Shown here one piece after another: positions 1 through 8,837 of a stretch of 64,000 bases of DNA. The notes beneath the pieces are model-generated. The model saw nothing but the letters and a program-made list of their open reading frames with translations. It had not been told where the DNA came from and made no database searches. The DNA is taken from assembly GCA_963974715.1 (NCBI GenBank), contig CAXBDK010000013.1, forward strand, positions 62,001 through 126,000, read 5' to 3'. Numbering within the stretch: the first letter of the stretch is position 1; the number at the start of each line of letters is the position of its first letter. A program made the translations under genes and the position numbers. Source of the stretch: Sediminicola sp963974715 (GTDB lineage: Bacteria; Bacteroidota; Bacteroidia; Flavobacteriales; Flavobacteriaceae).

Positions 1-683
1 ACCATAAGTTCCCCGGTAGAGGAAGTGCGGATCATAAGTGTCCTTAGCAGCCCCTCTTGGTTTCGTGGGTTGAAAAAAGCGAGTCCGTTACGTACGGCAA
101 AATCCTTAATGGCCAACCTTATGGCGTTGGAGGGATCTTTCTGAAGATGACATTTTTGTATATCCAGTATCTTGTCCCACATTCCGGGAATATGGAAACC
201 AAGGGCATTCCTGTCCGCTATCTCTTCTTGGGAGTTTATTTCCTCCAACGTCAGCCATCTGCTGTCGGAAAAGGAAAATTCCATCTTGTTCCTGTAAAAA
301 TAAGGTTCCTTACAGCCTAGAATGGGCGTCACCGGAGGTAGTTCCAAATGGCCTATACGGACCAGGTTGTTTTCGACTTCCTTCTGTTTGTAGTAAAGCT
401 GGTGGGAATACCCCATATCCTGCCATTTACACCCGCCACAAACCCCAAAATGCTGGCATTCGGGCGATGTCCGTTTATCCGACAGGGTATGGAAATGTAC
501 GGCGACCCCTTCAAAATATGATTTTCGTTTTTTGGTGGTCTGTACGTCCACGATGTCGCCTGGCACGGTATTGGTAAGAAAGATTACCCTCCCGTCAGGG
601 GCTTTTCCAATGGTCTTGCCCTTGGCCCCGGCATCCACCACCTGCACATTCTCAAAGATCTGTCTGTTGTTCTTTTTACGCAT
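1..683 (-). CDS. rlmD: 23S rRNA (uracil-C5)-methyltransferase RlmD, N-terminal part (cut by window edge)
   Basis: Reading leftwards from ATG at 683, the frame stays open to the window edge (227 codons). The start MRKKNNRQIFENVQVVDAG leads into a small TRAM-like beta domain (about residues 10-65). C76-x5-C82-x2-C85 (ECQHFGVCGGC) follows, the [4Fe-4S] cysteine pattern of RlmD/RumA, with a later Cys in DIQKCH as probable fourth ligand. The family is known to methylate U1939 of 23S rRNA using S-adenosylmethionine. The SAM-binding Rossmann fold and catalytic cysteine lie outside the window. Assignment to RlmD over the sister enzymes RlmC/TrmA rests on the TRAM plus cluster arrangement and is family-level. 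It is separated by about 80 bp from the next gene on the same strand. Confidence 0.88.
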   Translation of the reverse strand, partial: MRKKNNRQIFENVQVVDAGAKGKTIGKAPDGRVIFLTNTVPGDIVDVQTTKKRKSYFEGVAVHFHTLSDKRTSPECQHFGVCGGCKWQDMGYSHQLYYKQKEVENNLVRIGHLELPPVTPILGCKEPYFYRNKMEFSFSDSRWLTLEEINSQEEIADRNALGFHIPGMWDKILDIQKCHLQKDPSNAIRLAIKDFAVRNGLAFFNPRNQEGLLRTLMIRTSSTGELM

Positions 684-764
684 TGGGCAAAAGTAAAATC
701 TTTTGGCGAATTAAGGGAAGCAACATACTAAATTGTGGTTAAAGTTACTACGGGCCAATGTTCC

Positions 765-1160
765 TTATTGCAGGGAAAGGGCAAGCTCCTTAATTTTTTC
801 AATGGTGATCGGTTTTCCTATATGCCCATGTATGAACTTATGGTCCCGTAGCCTGATCATGTCTTTAGGGTCAATGGAAGAGGATACCACATAGATTACC
901 GTACCGCCACCATGTAGTACTGTTTCCATTTCATCCAGAAACTGCCATCCGTCCATGACCGGCATATTTAGGTCGACAAAGATGATATCCGGAAGTGGGT
1001 GGCCCTCCGAGATTTCTTTTTTAAGGGAATTGGAAGCTTCCAATCCATCTTTAAAGACCATAAATTGGTTACAGAAACCTACCAGTTCCATTATTCGTTT
1101 TGTTCCAAAAACAAAAAGGGGGTCATCGTCAATAATGCAGACCGTATTAATTTTTCGCAT
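765..1160 (-). CDS. Single-domain response regulator (REC only)
   Basis: 131 residues, all one receiver domain. The acidic pocket is IIDDDP (D11-D13), the phospho-acceptor is D63 in FVDLNMPVMDG, the switch Ser is in VVSSS (93-95) and the invariant Lys is K116 in IGKPIT. There is no output domain, so it should act by protein contact or as a phosphorelay intermediate, as CheY- or Spo0F-like proteins do. Its start lies inside the last codons of the upstream PAS histidine kinase (14 bp overlap), which implies translational coupling and a kinase/receiver pair. The kinase reading frame is broken, so the pair may be non-functional in this strain. Confidence 0.9.
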   Translation of the reverse strand: MRKINTVCIIDDDPLFVFGTKRIMELVGFCNQFMVFKDGLEASNSLKKEISEGHPLPDIIFVDLNMPVMDGWQFLDEMETVLHGGGTVIYVVSSSIDPKDMIRLRDHKFIHGHIGKPITIEKIKELALSLQ

Positions 1161-2700
1161 TTTTAAAATATAAAGTAAAGGTCGTTCCTATGTTCACCCT
1201 GCTTTCAACTTGGATCTTACCGCCCATGGCCTCTATTTGGTTCTTAACCATGAACAGTCCCACCCCCCTTGCGTGGGGATGGTAATGGAAGGTCTTGTAC
1301 ATGCCGAAAATTTTGTCCCCGTGCGCCTCCAGGTCCAGTCCCAACCCGTTATCTTGAATGGAAAGTAAGATATGGTCCGCCGTTGTTTCGGACCGGATGA
1401 TAATTTGGGGAGCTCTCTGCGGATCCGAATATTTAATGGCATTGGTGAGCAAATTTAATAGTATGCTTTCCAGATAGGCGGGCACGACCTCTATTTCGAT
1501 AGTGGTTTCGGTATGGTTCACCACGGTGCCATCGAGCTCCAAAAGCGACGCCTTGATGCCATGGATCGCCTTCTTGACGTATCTCCTTAGGTTTAGGGCG
1601 GCCAATTTTGTCTGGGTGGTACCGCCAAGTACGGTAATTTCGTTCAAATGCCCAATGGTGTCCTCCAAATTGGTGACTGCGGTGCTCAATAAAGGGAAAT
1701 AGTCATTATTGGCGGTTTCCGGATATTGGTGTTTTATAAGGTCCAGCAGCATGAGAAGGTTGCTGGAATGGGATCGAAGGTTATGGGAGACGATATGCGC
1801 AAAATTTTCCAAGCGTGCATTGTGTTCTTTGGTCACTTCCAGTAGATCGGATACTTTCTTCTCGGCCAACTTTCTTTTGGTGATATCCAGTATCTGGGAA
1901 ACAAAGTGTAATGGTCTTCCATGGCCCGACCGTACCAGGGAAACGGATAATAACGTCCATACAATTTTCTTTGACTTGTGCACGTACCTTTTTTCCAACT
2001 GATAACTTTCCCGGCTTCCTGCCAGTATTTCCGACACCAGTTGCAGGTCCATATCCAGGTCATCGGGATGGGTAATGTCCTGAAATTTAAAGGTGAGCAG
2101 CTCTTGTTCCGAATATCCCAAAAATTCACACAGACTTGGGTTTGCCCTTAGCCATTTACCATCAAGTCCCACCAGTGCCATTCCCACGTAGGCATACTCG
2201 AATATTTTCCGAAACTGTTCTTCCTTAAAGACAAGCTCTTTGTTGGCCCGTGTTTTTTCGTCTATATCCTGAAAAAAACCATATAACCTGTTACATTGGC
2301 CATTTTTAAACTCGGAGATACCAATGTTCCTTGTCCATAGTATCCCCTTCTCCTGGGTGACTACCTGAAGTTCAACGTCAAAGCCAATGCCCTTTTGAAT
2401 GGCATCCTTGATGGCCAAGGTGATCATATTTGTACTTCGCCCTTCCCGGAAGAACGTGATCGCCTCTTCCAATGAGGGATGGTGACCACTTGGAAGGTTG
2501 GCCAATTTTTGGATGACCGCGCTACAGTACACTTTTTTGGTTTCCAGGTCCAGTTCCCATACGCCTATATTAGCGGCATCGTTGGTCCTTTCCAGAAGGT
2601 CCTTGTACCCAAGCAGCAGCAGTTCGTTGTTTTTTCGATCCGTAATGTCCTCATGTAGGCCGGCCACCCATTCCGGATCGCCGGTCCCTGTACGGCTCAC
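1147..2700 (-). CDS. PAS-domain histidine kinase, C-terminal portion of a frameshifted gene
   Basis: Contains the end of one PAS/PAC (AGLHEDITDRK), two more PAS domains (about residues 30-150 and 155-280), an H-box (FAHIVSHNLRSHSSN), then a HATPase_c domain with N-box NLLTNAIKYSDP, G1 DNGLGLD and G2 GVGLFMVKN. No membrane segment is visible, so a soluble cytoplasmic sensor is likely. The only in-frame initiator near its beginning is a GTG at 2700, which falls in the middle of a PAC motif. That shows it is not an independent gene: it continues the N-terminal fragment from 3433 in another frame. The REC protein overlaps its stop. The frame break could be a mutation or an assembly error in a G run. 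Confidence 0.85.
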   Translation of the reverse strand: MSRTGTGDPEWVAGLHEDITDRKNNELLLLGYKDLLERTNDAANIGVWELDLETKKVYCSAVIQKLANLPSGHHPSLEEAITFFREGRSTNMITLAIKDAIQKGIGFDVELQVVTQEKGILWTRNIGISEFKNGQCNRLYGFFQDIDEKTRANKELVFKEEQFRKIFEYAYVGMALVGLDGKWLRANPSLCEFLGYSEQELLTFKFQDITHPDDLDMDLQLVSEILAGSRESYQLEKRYVHKSKKIVWTLLSVSLVRSGHGRPLHFVSQILDITKRKLAEKKVSDLLEVTKEHNARLENFAHIVSHNLRSHSSNLLMLLDLIKHQYPETANNDYFPLLSTAVTNLEDTIGHLNEITVLGGTTQTKLAALNLRRYVKKAIHGIKASLLELDGTVVNHTETTIEIEVVPAYLESILLNLLTNAIKYSDPQRAPQIIIRSETTADHILLSIQDNGLGLDLEAHGDKIFGMYKTFHYHPHARGVGLFMVKNQIEAMGGKIQVESRVNIGTTFTLYFKNAKN

Positions 2701-3433
2701 TATTTTTCCTTGATCCAGGATCCATATCCAATCCCCGTTTATGCTTCATTCGCGTCTCGCATCTGTAAAGGGGAACCTTGCCCTCCAAATGATCTTGCAG
2801 TAGTTGGTTGGAGCGTACCAGATCTTCTGGATGTGTATATGTAACCAAGGTCTTGTCCGTTATAGGACTTATTTCCGAAAGCGAATATCCCAAAATATTC
2901 GCCCATCTTTCATTATAGATCATTTGTCCGGTCTGCACGTTCCATTCCCAAGTGCCAATATGGGTGCCCTGTAGTAGATGTTCATATCTTCTAAGGGTTG
3001 CCTCGAATTTTTGTTCGGATGTTTTAAGGGCGCTTATATCACTGTAGGCCCCGGTGAGCCTCATGGCCCCATGTGCGGATCTACGAAGTACGGCCTTTAT
3101 ACGTAACCAAATGATTTTCCCGCTTTTGTGGTAATATCTTCCTTCGTGCTCCAAAGTTCCCTCGCCCCTTGGAAGGACATCGCTGATCATTTTTTCCAGG
3201 GATAGAAGGTCATCGGGATATAGGTAGCGTTCCCATTGACGATCAAGTGACGCGGTATCCGCTACTTGATATCCCAATAATTCCCAAAAGTTTATATGGT
3301 TCCATTTTTTGGCGGTGTCAAGATCCCAATTAAAGATACCCTCCAAGATATGTAGCCGTTCGGTGTAAAAATGGAGGTTTCCATTGGATATTACTTCCTC
3401 CAGTTCTTCTTTTAGGTAATCCATGGGTAACAT
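2651..3433 (-). CDS. PAS-domain histidine kinase, N-terminal portion of a frameshifted gene
   Basis: From the ATG at 3433 the product starts MLPMDYLKEELEEV and holds a first PAS/PAC (about 20-145, ending GAYSDISALKTSEQ) and a second PAS (about 150-235) reading RYEHLLQGTHIGTWEW. The second ends abruptly after RMKHKRG and runs into about 30 residues of junk. Frame 1147-2700 picks up exactly where the PAC motif should continue (WIWILDQGK). The open frame extends upstream to 3643, but that part is AT-rich and contains a consensus promoter, so the start near 3433 (or the ATG at 3424) is preferred. The full-length kinase would have about four PAS domains. Confidence 0.75.
   Translation of the reverse strand: MLPMDYLKEELEEVISNGNLHFYTERLHILEGIFNWDLDTAKKWNHINFWELLGYQVADTASLDRQWERYLYPDDLLSLEKMISDVLPRGEGTLEHEGRYYHKSGKIIWLRIKAVLRRSAHGAMRLTGAYSDISALKTSEQKFEATLRRYEHLLQGTHIGTWEWNVQTGQMIYNERWANILGYSLSEISPITDKTLVTYTHPEDLVRSNQLLQDHLEGKVPLYRCETRMKHKRGLDMDPGSRKNSEPYRDRRSGMGGRPT
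2733..2736 (-). other. Frameshift site in a G run of the PAS kinase gene
   Basis: On the minus strand a run of four G (CCCC on +) sits where codons for K-R-G should be followed by a residue and then WIWILDQGK. Adding two G would restore KRGDWIW, the normal PAC core. Loss of one G would also restore the frame but with a one-residue-shorter motif. The homopolymer makes either a contingency-type mutation or a base-calling error plausible. Confidence 0.7.
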
Positions 3434-3472
3434 ATCATAGGGGATGCAAAAAGGGGGCGTACGGCACGTTCT

Positions 3473-3503
3473 CAAAGTTAAATTTAATCCACATATAAAC
3501 AAA
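3473..3503 (-). promoter_or_regulatory. Bacteroidota-type promoter for the PAS kinase/REC operon
   Basis: On the minus strand TTTG (3503-3500), a 19-nt spacer, then TAACTTTG (3480-3473). This matches the -33/-7 consensus (TTTG, 17-23 nt, TAnnTTTG) described for Bacteroidota. A transcript would begin near 3469, about 36 nt before the ATG at 3433, which supports the short start of the kinase. Confidence 0.6.
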
Positions 3504-3701
3504 CATTTCATTTTTAATATACAAAGGATGAAAAGGCCCCTTCCCCTTTGGCCATTAATCTGGGGTTCAATGAAGTATTCCCGAACGGTTGGAAAAATTA
3601 TTTTGGGACACCGTAAAAATTTGTAATTTGCAAGCTCTTCCAAGGATGATTTCTCTCCTCAAGCAGGAATCACAAAAGATTATTTTAAACATATTGATAT
3701 C

Positions 3702-4982
3702 ATGTCAGTTTTGGAAATTTCCTCCTCTGGGGAAGCGATCGCATTGGAAAATAGGTACGGTGCCCATAACTATCACCCCTTGCCCGTAGTCTTAAAAGAA
3801 GGTAAAGGAGTGTTTGTTTGGGATGTTGAGGGAAATAGGTATTACGACTTTTTATCGGCTTATTCGGCCGTAAACCAAGGCCATTGCCACCCCAAAATTG
3901 TGGCTGCCATGGTACATCAGGCACAGACGCTGACCCTAACTTCCAGGGCTTTTTATAACGATATGCTGGGAAGGTTCGAAAAGTATGTGGCCGAGACATT
4001 CGGATTTGACAAAGTATTGCCCATGAACACTGGGGCGGAAGCGGTGGAGACTGCCTTGAAGTTATGCAGGAAATGGGCGTACGAAAAAAAAGGGATTCCC
4101 AAGAACGGAGCGGAAATAGTGGTCTGCAACAATAATTTCCACGGTCGTACCACCACCATCATTTCCTTTTCCAATGATGCCGTCGCCAAGGAAAATTTTG
4201 GGCCCTATACCGAGGGCTTCGTTAAAATCGCCTACAATGATCTAAATGCCCTGGAGAATGTGTTGCGGAACAATTCCAATATCGCAGGATTTCTTGTGGA
4301 ACCCATTCAAGGGGAAGCCGGAGTATATGTGCCCTCCGAGGGGTATCTGGCAGGGGCGAAGGCCCTTTGTGAAAAATATGGTGTGCTCTTTATTGCCGAT
4401 GAGGTACAGACCGGGATAGGACGCACGGGCAGGTTATTGGCCAGTTGTGGCAACTGTACGTGCAGCGATCGTCATTGCAGCGGCACCCCTGAAGTAAAAC
4501 CCGATATCCTTATTTTGGGCAAGGCCCTTTCGGGAGGAGCTTATCCGGTATCGGCCGTTTTGGCAAATGATACCATTATGGACGTTATCCGCCCTGGCAA
4601 CCATGGAAGTACCTTTGGGGGCAATCCGGTAGCCGCTGCCGTTGGTATGGCCGCCCTGGAAGTGGTGAAAGAGGAAAGGCTTGCCGAAAATGCATTTTAC
4701 TTGGGGGAACTGTTCAGGGAAACCCTGACCGAATATATAAATACCACAGATCTTGTGAAATTGGTGCGGGGGAAAGGATTGTTGAACGCAATCCTGATAA
4801 ACGATACGGAGGAGAGCAGCACGGCGTGGGATATTTGCCTTGCCCTAAAGGACAATGGATTGTTGGCGAAACCGACCCATGGCAATATCATAAGGTTCGC
4901 GCCCCCCTTGGTAATGGACCGCGAACAATTGTTGGATTGTGCATCCATTATCATAAAGACCCTAAAGGCATTTGAAAAATAG
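3702..4982 (+). CDS. rocD: Ornithine--oxo-acid aminotransferase
   Basis: 426 residues, class-III PLP aminotransferase that converts ornithine and 2-oxoglutarate to glutamate semialdehyde and glutamate (arginine/proline metabolism). The N-terminus has ENRYGAHNYHPLPVVL, typical of ornithine aminotransferase. The active site shows NTGAEAVETA (109-118), D233 in IADEVQTG and the Schiff-base K274 in LILGKALSGGAYPVSAV. Between R244 and the PLP loop there is an extra cysteine-rich segment with C249, C252, C254 and C259, absent from the mammalian-type enzyme as I recall it. Otherwise the length is normal. It converges on the S66 peptidase gene with a 32-bp gap. Confidence 0.95.
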   Translation: MSVLEISSSGEAIALENRYGAHNYHPLPVVLKEGKGVFVWDVEGNRYYDFLSAYSAVNQGHCHPKIVAAMVHQAQTLTLTSRAFYNDMLGRFEKYVAETFGFDKVLPMNTGAEAVETALKLCRKWAYEKKGIPKNGAEIVVCNNNFHGRTTTIISFSNDAVAKENFGPYTEGFVKIAYNDLNALENVLRNNSNIAGFLVEPIQGEAGVYVPSEGYLAGAKALCEKYGVLFIADEVQTGIGRTGRLLASCGNCTCSDRHCSGTPEVKPDILILGKALSGGAYPVSAVLANDTIMDVIRPGNHGSTFGGNPVAAAVGMAALEVVKEERLAENAFYLGELFRETLTEYINTTDLVKLVRGKGLLNAILINDTEESSTAWDICLALKDNGLLAKPTHGNIIRFAPPLVMDREQLLDCASIIIKTLKAFEK

Positions 4983-5014
4983 GACGGGCACTAAGCCACA
5001 CCTACTTTCCAAAA

Positions 5015-6064
5015 TTAAAGTACAGCTGTGCCGGCAAGTTGGATCTGCATTGCCGTGGCGTCCAAGGTGGCTTCCATGCCAATGGGAAAAGTAAAGTTGT
5101 TCTTCACATGTCCAAAGCTCATTCCGTACACGGCAGGTATGCCCAAAGGTGCAATCCTGTCCAAGACCACTTCCTTTAATGAGAAGGATTTTCTGTATGG
5201 CTTCGGTTTGCATCCCGAACACACCCCAAAGGCGATGCCAGCCGCATTTTTAAAGGTTTCTCCCTGTATCAATTGTGTCAACATGCGGTCTATGCGGTAA
5301 GGGGCCTCGTCCACGTCCTCTATACAAACGATCGCATCGGTGCAATCGATCTCATGGGGGGTGCCGATAAGGGCCGTCATCAAGGTCAGGCTTCCGCCCA
5401 CGAGCTTGCCGTACGCTTTCCCGGCCCTGATGACATACCTTTCGTACATGGGATCTGCAAGGAGCTTTCTTTCGAGATCGGGATAATTTTTTATGATCAG
5501 GTCGGGTTCTGGGTGGATCAATACCTTTTCCAATTGGGAAATACTATAGGGGTCGTCCAAAGTACTGCCCACGGGACCGTGGAAACCTATCAGTCCGGTC
5601 TCCTTGTGGATGCCGTTCAAAAGGGCCGTCACATCGCTGAAACCGATCAGTACCTTGGGATTATTACGTATCGTTCCATAATCCAGCAAATGCAGGATCC
5701 GTGTACACCCATATCCCCCACGGGCACATAAGATGCCATTGATCTTCGGGTTTGCGAACATCTCGTTCAGGTCATTGGCCCGGTCGGTGTCCGAACCGCT
5801 AAAATAACCGTTAACCCCCAAAATGCGGGGAGTGTGGTATGGAAGGAACCCCATTTCCAGAATGGTTTTCTTTATATCTTCCACCACTTCGGCACTAATG
5901 GAGTACCCAGGAGCGATCAATCCAATGGTATCTCCCTTTTTTAACCTGGGGGGCAGGAGCATTTCGGGGCATCTGTTATGTTCCCCTGCCCAAAGGGATT
6001 GGGGAAACAGACTTGCTGCCGTTATGCCCAAGGTAGCCCCTATGAATTTTCTTCTACTTTTCAT
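5015..6064 (-). CDS. S66-family LD-carboxypeptidase (muramoyltetrapeptide carboxypeptidase), Tat-exported
   Basis: 349 residues. The first 27 form a Tat-type signal (KSRRKFIGATLGITAASLF...WAG). The mature part is the two-domain S66 fold. The catalytic triad is visible as S143 in GFSDVTAL, E249 in CIEDVDEAPYRIDR and H319 in SFGHVKNN. S66 enzymes remove the terminal D-Ala from muramoyl tetrapeptides in murein recycling (LdcA) or cleave microcin-type substrates (MccF). The E. coli enzyme is cytoplasmic, so periplasmic delivery by Tat would make this an envelope murein-trimming enzyme. The gene is preceded by a bidirectional terminator at 6150-6186. Confidence 0.9.
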   Translation of the reverse strand: MKSRRKFIGATLGITAASLFPQSLWAGEHNRCPEMLLPPRLKKGDTIGLIAPGYSISAEVVEDIKKTILEMGFLPYHTPRILGVNGYFSGSDTDRANDLNEMFANPKINGILCARGGYGCTRILHLLDYGTIRNNPKVLIGFSDVTALLNGIHKETGLIGFHGPVGSTLDDPYSISQLEKVLIHPEPDLIIKNYPDLERKLLADPMYERYVIRAGKAYGKLVGGSLTLMTALIGTPHEIDCTDAIVCIEDVDEAPYRIDRMLTQLIQGETFKNAAGIAFGVCSGCKPKPYRKSFSLKEVVLDRIAPLGIPAVYGMSFGHVKNNFTFPIGMEATLDATAMQIQLAGTAVL

Positions 6065-6149
6065 GCCATCATCTTATAGGGCATGAAAATATAAAAAACG
6101 CTACACTCTACCGCCTAAATGGATATAGAAGTGCCCCCGAACATGTACA

Positions 6150-6186
6150 GGCAAAAAAAAACCGGCCTTTGTGCCGATTTTTTCTT
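6150..6186. terminator. Bidirectional intrinsic terminator
   Basis: CGGC (6163-6166), a six-base loop, then GCCG (6173-6176), flanked on one side by an A run and on the other by a T run that pair after one mismatch. It lies between two minus-strand genes, so its main job should be ending the transcript from the gene at 6304-7656. Confidence 0.65.
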
Positions 6187-6303
6187 TCCGCAGATTTAGG
6201 GGATGATAGGTTCTTCAGGGTAACCGTTCCCCGCAAGTGGCGGTCACGTTCTTTACTATAAATTTGTAAGCCCTTTTTACGGTAAGGTACCAACCATTAA
6301 AAA

Positions 6304-7656
6304 TTATGGCAGGGATGCAACACCACCATTTTTGTTCCGTTTTAGCTGTCGCTGGATTTTTCTGATAGCGGATTCAATGGATTTTTCCGGTTCTATGATA
6401 TTGTATTCCCCCCAAAAATCGGGATCGGAGAAACCAACGGCCTCATCCGCTAGAATGATGTTCGATTTCATGCGATCGCGGGATTTAAGGGAATTTTTTT
6501 CCAGGTTCTTTTCCCAGTCGGTCACGGCCATCTCCGCTGTTAGGCTATATACGGAGTTAAAGAGACGATCGTCCCAGTTGATCTTAAATTCCAAGAGCAC
6601 ATTGCTGTACCCGTAATACCATTTACCGTCCTTTTCCCTATAATCCACCCGGTAGGCCACGTCGGTGGGCCATACGTTGGCATTGGCAGGTTTCTTTCGT
6701 ACAAAAAGCTGTGCGGCCATTTCGACATCCGTAATGTTAAGGGAGTAGATGGCACTAGTAAGAACATGGTTGTCCGCATCTATATAGAGTTTTCCCGTAT
6801 ATAGGGGAGTGGGTACGTTTTCTCGCTGCTTAAAGTTCACAACGTACACCTCTTTGTCGTTTACCCTTGTGGAATTGTCAAAACTGAAAACATAATTGGA
6901 AATGGACCCCTCATTGAATATAAACTGGGGATATTTCATAAGGTCTACAAAAAGTGCGTTAAACGGGCCACCCTCCAGTTTGAGGGCCAAGGTGTCCAAT
7001 TTGCTGTAATCCGTACTTTTTCGTGATTTGTACAATTGTACCACATCCCTTTTTTCCGAATCATAAGGCGCTTTGTAGATGTTCACCACGGCCTCGGAAA
7101 GGGAAACGTTCCGCCTTCGCCGCTTGATGGTCTCCCTATAGAATGCGGTCATGACGGTGGGATCGTTAAAATAATTTTCCCCCTTTCTTTTAAGGGTTTC
7201 ACGTACTAAGGTTTCCGCGCTCTTGGGGAAGGAGATGTTCACTTCGGTGAGTTGTATGATGCTAACATCCAAGGATATCTTGTTGTTTTCCGGCTTTAGT
7301 TCGCTAAGGGGAATGGATTTGGAGGAATATCCCAAAAACGCAACCGTAATGGATCCCTGTTCTATATCAAGTGGGATCTTTAGGGAAAAATCCCCGTCCG
7401 CATTGGTCACCGTACTGATATTGCTGCCGTCCAACCCAACAGTGGCGAAGACCAATGGCTTTTTCGAGTCACTGTCGGTCACCTCCCCGCTATATTGCCT
7501 GAATTCATTTTCTTGCTGTCCGGTATCGGGGCTTTGGGACAATAGATGTGGGGAGACCCCAAGAAACAGCAAAAGTACAAAGGCTGCGCAAAGGGATTTT
7601 TTTGGAAGCGTGGAATCAAAGGAATTCATAGACATGTTATTTGGATTAAAATCCAT
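6304..7656 (-). CDS. Carboxypeptidase-like regulatory domain protein, exported
   Basis: 450 residues. A signal peptide (SLCAAFVLLLFLGVSPHLLSQ) precedes a CarboxypepD_reg-like beta-sandwich (about residues 35-130: GEVTDSDSKKPLVFATV, then ITVAFLGYSSKSI). The rest (about 140-440) is a beta-rich region with the ETLVRETLKRKGENYFNDP and FYRETIKRRR signature seen in Bacteroidota surface proteins. No catalytic residues of a carboxypeptidase are present; the name refers only to the fold of the first domain. It is probably periplasmic or outer-membrane associated, with unknown function. Internal ATGs at 7635 and 7629 give a more usual signal-peptide length and are good alternative starts. Confidence 0.8.
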   Translation of the reverse strand: MDFNPNNMSMNSFDSTLPKKSLCAAFVLLLFLGVSPHLLSQSPDTGQQENEFRQYSGEVTDSDSKKPLVFATVGLDGSNISTVTNADGDFSLKIPLDIEQGSITVAFLGYSSKSIPLSELKPENNKISLDVSIIQLTEVNISFPKSAETLVRETLKRKGENYFNDPTVMTAFYRETIKRRRRNVSLSEAVVNIYKAPYDSEKRDVVQLYKSRKSTDYSKLDTLALKLEGGPFNALFVDLMKYPQFIFNEGSISNYVFSFDNSTRVNDKEVYVVNFKQRENVPTPLYTGKLYIDADNHVLTSAIYSLNITDVEMAAQLFVRKKPANANVWPTDVAYRVDYREKDGKWYYGYSNVLLEFKINWDDRLFNSVYSLTAEMAVTDWEKNLEKNSLKSRDRMKSNIILADEAVGFSDPDFWGEYNIIEPEKSIESAIRKIQRQLKRNKNGGVASLP

Positions 7657-7825
7657 ATGTCCACAGGGGCATATGTCATACCAATTTAGTGATTTTTAGA
7701 TTATTAAACCATATTTTTAACATATAGTGCACATGGGCACTATAAATTGCGAATGTGGCAATACCTATTGGTCAAAAATGGAAATCCATAGGTGCCTTTA
7801 TTTCAATGTGGCCCTATAAAGACCT

Positions 7826-8290
7826 TCAGAGTGGCCTAAAAACTATATGTCTGTTCAGGTTTTCCTCCAGGGAGATGAATGCCTCGGTATTCTTAATGCC
7901 CTGTATCGACAGTATCGAATCCTGATAAACATCCCTGTAATGATCGCTGTCCCTTGCATGTACCTTTATAAAGATGTCATATTTTCCCGTGATGTGATGT
8001 ACCTTTACCACTTCCGGGATTTTCTTCAGGGCGTCTATTGCCTCTTTGTACAGGAGGCTCCGTTTTAAAAATATTCCTATGAAGACAGTGAGTCCCCATC
8101 CCATTTGGGTATAGTCCAGGCTAAGGGTGGTGCCCTTGATCACGTTCATCTCCTTCATTTTTTTCATTCGCATATGTACCGTGCCCGCGGAAACAAAGGC
8201 TCGTTTCGCCACTTCGGTATAGGGCATCTGTGCATCTTCAGACAATAATGCAAGGATATCAAAGTCTACTTGGTCCAATTTATTCTTCAT
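7826..8290 (-). CDS. Lrp/AsnC-family transcriptional regulator
   Basis: 154 residues. An N-terminal winged helix-turn-helix (about 5-60: QVDFDILALLSEDAQMPYTE, AKRAFVSAGTVHMRMKKM) is followed by a RAM/AsnC ligand-binding domain (about 70-150: FIGIFLKRSLLYKEAIDAL, KIPEVVKVHHITGKYDIFIK). Members bind amino acids and regulate amino-acid metabolism. The ligand cannot be told from sequence. It is divergent from the aminotransferase gene at 8838, with a long (547 bp) intergenic region that may hold its operators; ornithine aminotransferase is 3 kb away. Confidence 0.9.
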   Translation of the reverse strand: MKNKLDQVDFDILALLSEDAQMPYTEVAKRAFVSAGTVHMRMKKMKEMNVIKGTTLSLDYTQMGWGLTVFIGIFLKRSLLYKEAIDALKKIPEVVKVHHITGKYDIFIKVHARDSDHYRDVYQDSILSIQGIKNTEAFISLEENLNRHIVFRPL

Positions 8291-8837
8291 GGTCGATAGG
8301 GGTGGTTGGTCTACAAAAACAAATCGATGTTCCGAAACGCGCCTGCTTTTGGGCTTCGCTCCATCGTTTTCTTACAAACAATTTAATAATTTAAAGTCCT
8401 CCCTCTCCAAACTGGGCAAACCTTTGCGCTCGAAATATTATTTTAGCAATTATCGGCATCCCAAATTGTATACCCCATAAAAATCCACCGCACTTATTTT
8501 TTATCTAAATCATCATTTTTGGGATCGATGGGGAATCGATTTTGAACGGATTCACAAAAAAAGGCAGGGTCTGCAACAGATTTCACCTTTTAGATGGTCC
8601 ATGGTCCCTTTTATGATCTTGCGGAACGAGGGGCAGGAAGTTCCTTTTGTCAAAAATTCTCAGTAAAATTGTCTATCTTAAGACCTAGCTAACAGGGTTT
8701 TGGGCAGAATCGGAACCTGAAAGGCAAAAGCGGGAAAAGAAATCCGGCCATTGGATTTTAGTTTTTGGGAATCGATCCAATGCCGTTGCCAAACTTGAAA
8801 GAAAACCAACTTAAAACGTTCACTAATATAAAAGATC
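8291..8837. other. Long intergenic region between the Lrp-family and aminotransferase genes
   Basis: 547 bp between divergent starts. I find no convincing gene: the only longer open frame (8289-8480) has low-complexity, atypical composition. The stretch is AT-richer than the flanking genes and should carry promoters for both. No hairpin followed by a T run is obvious. Confidence 0.6.

Noticed and set aside
3433..3643. N-terminal extension of the PAS kinase
   Set aside because: AT-rich, non-protein-like residues, and a consensus promoter lies within it.
5273..5731. Open frame opposite the S66 peptidase
   Set aside because: Antisense to catalytic and structural motifs of the peptidase; no recognisable protein.
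6065..6303. Possible small gene (6108-6293, minus)
   Set aside because: It runs through the terminator hairpin and has low-complexity basic composition.
8289..8480. Possible small gene between the Lrp and aminotransferase genes
   Set aside because: Aromatic- and Ser-rich random-looking peptide, no homology recognised, located in a promoter region.
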